Shown piece after piece: positions 6,286 to 6,513 of a DNA stretch of 6,513 nucleotides; the stretch's first letter is position 1; each line of letters opens with the position of its first letter. Where the stretch lies: positions 1 to 6,513 of the forward strand of contig QMPG01000181.1 of assembly GCA_003648455.1 (NCBI GenBank), read 5' to 3'. The notes beneath the pieces are model-generated. The model was not told where the DNA came from. It saw only the letters and a program-made list of their open reading frames with translations, and ran no database searches. A program made the translations under genes and the position numbers. This DNA comes from Bacteroidota bacterium. Lineage in GTDB: Bacteria; Bacteroidota; Bacteroidia; Bacteroidales; B39-G9.

Positions 6286-6513
6286 TTATCTAAAAAGATT
6301 ATTGATTGTGCGATAGAGGTACACAGACATTTTCTATGAGTTAAAACAAGCAGGTTTAAATGTTAAAAAAGAAAAACCAATGCCAATTGTTTATAAAGAA
6401 GTAAAACTAGACCATGGATATAGAATAGATTTATTAGTTGAAGAAAAAGTAGTAATTGAAATAAAAACAGTGGAAACACTTAATGATGTTCATACTGCAC
6501 AAGTACTTACTTA
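6286..6513 (+). pseudogene. Broken GxxExxY-family gene (PD-(D/E)XK nuclease-like), cut by window end
   Basis: GxxExxY proteins are small proteins of about 120-130 residues with a PD-(D/E)XK nuclease-like fold and no settled function. Bases 6286-6330 read LSKKIIDCAIEVHRH, the usual N-terminal helix. The family's next segment, about 14 residues with the name-giving G-x-x-E-x-x-Y, is missing. The match resumes one frame over at 6332 with FYELKQAGLNV and continues for 60 residues to the window end, including the nuclease-type residues D in GYRIDLLV, E and K in VVIEIK, and Q in HTAQVLTY. The in-frame codon just before LSKK is the stop TAA (6283-6285), where relatives commonly have Glu, and no start codon lies upstream in that frame. 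So the gene has lost its start, has a stop, and has a frameshifting deletion of roughly 41 bases. The family call is from recalled consensus and is confident; the exact deletion size is approximate. The remaining C-terminus is outside the window. Confidence 0.8.

Overview
This window looks like chromosomal DNA from a member of the Bacteroidota. The sequence is strongly AT-rich. Most start codons are preceded by A-rich leaders instead of Shine-Dalgarno sites. One intergenic region carries a Bacteroidota-type promoter (TTTG, then TAnnTTTG). All gene products read as members of well-known families. The phylum call is an inference from these traits and the genus cannot be named.

Positions 77-5293 hold a tightly packed plus-strand gene cluster, very probably one operon, for sulfur mobilisation and Fe-S cluster building: mnmA (tRNA 2-thiouridine synthase), sufC (ATPase), sufD (scaffold partner), sufS (cysteine desulfurase), sufE (sulfur acceptor) and a MIP18/DUF59-family Fe-S maturation protein. 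Gaps between genes are 36, 11, 7, 15 and 3 bases. SufS takes sulfur from cysteine, SufE accepts it, SufC and SufD (with SufB, which is not in this window) assemble the cluster, and the DUF59 protein probably helps cluster maturation or delivery. MnmA uses activated sulfur to thiolate tRNA wobble uridine, so its position suggests that it draws on the SufS/SufE supply.

A Crp/Fnr-family regulator (5311-6015, minus strand) converges on the operon with only 17 bases between stop codons. It keeps three of the four cysteines that hold the Fe-S cluster in E. coli FNR and is a reasonable candidate for a redox or iron-sulfur regulator of the neighbouring genes. A good Bacteroidota promoter lies just upstream of it.

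The right end (6016-6513) has no intact gene. It holds the regulator's promoter, then a striking 88-bp imperfect inverted repeat (6190-6277) made of eight related heptamers spaced about one DNA helical turn apart around the palindrome ATAGCTAT. Eight bases later comes a decayed GxxExxY-family (PD-(D/E)XK nuclease-like) gene. It has lost its start, has an in-frame stop, and carries a frameshifting deletion that removes the family's name-giving motif. It runs off the window end. The left edge (1-76) is non-coding with a small hairpin and short degenerate repeats. The core operon is ordinary biology; the most unusual material is the phased heptamer repeat and the broken gene beside it.
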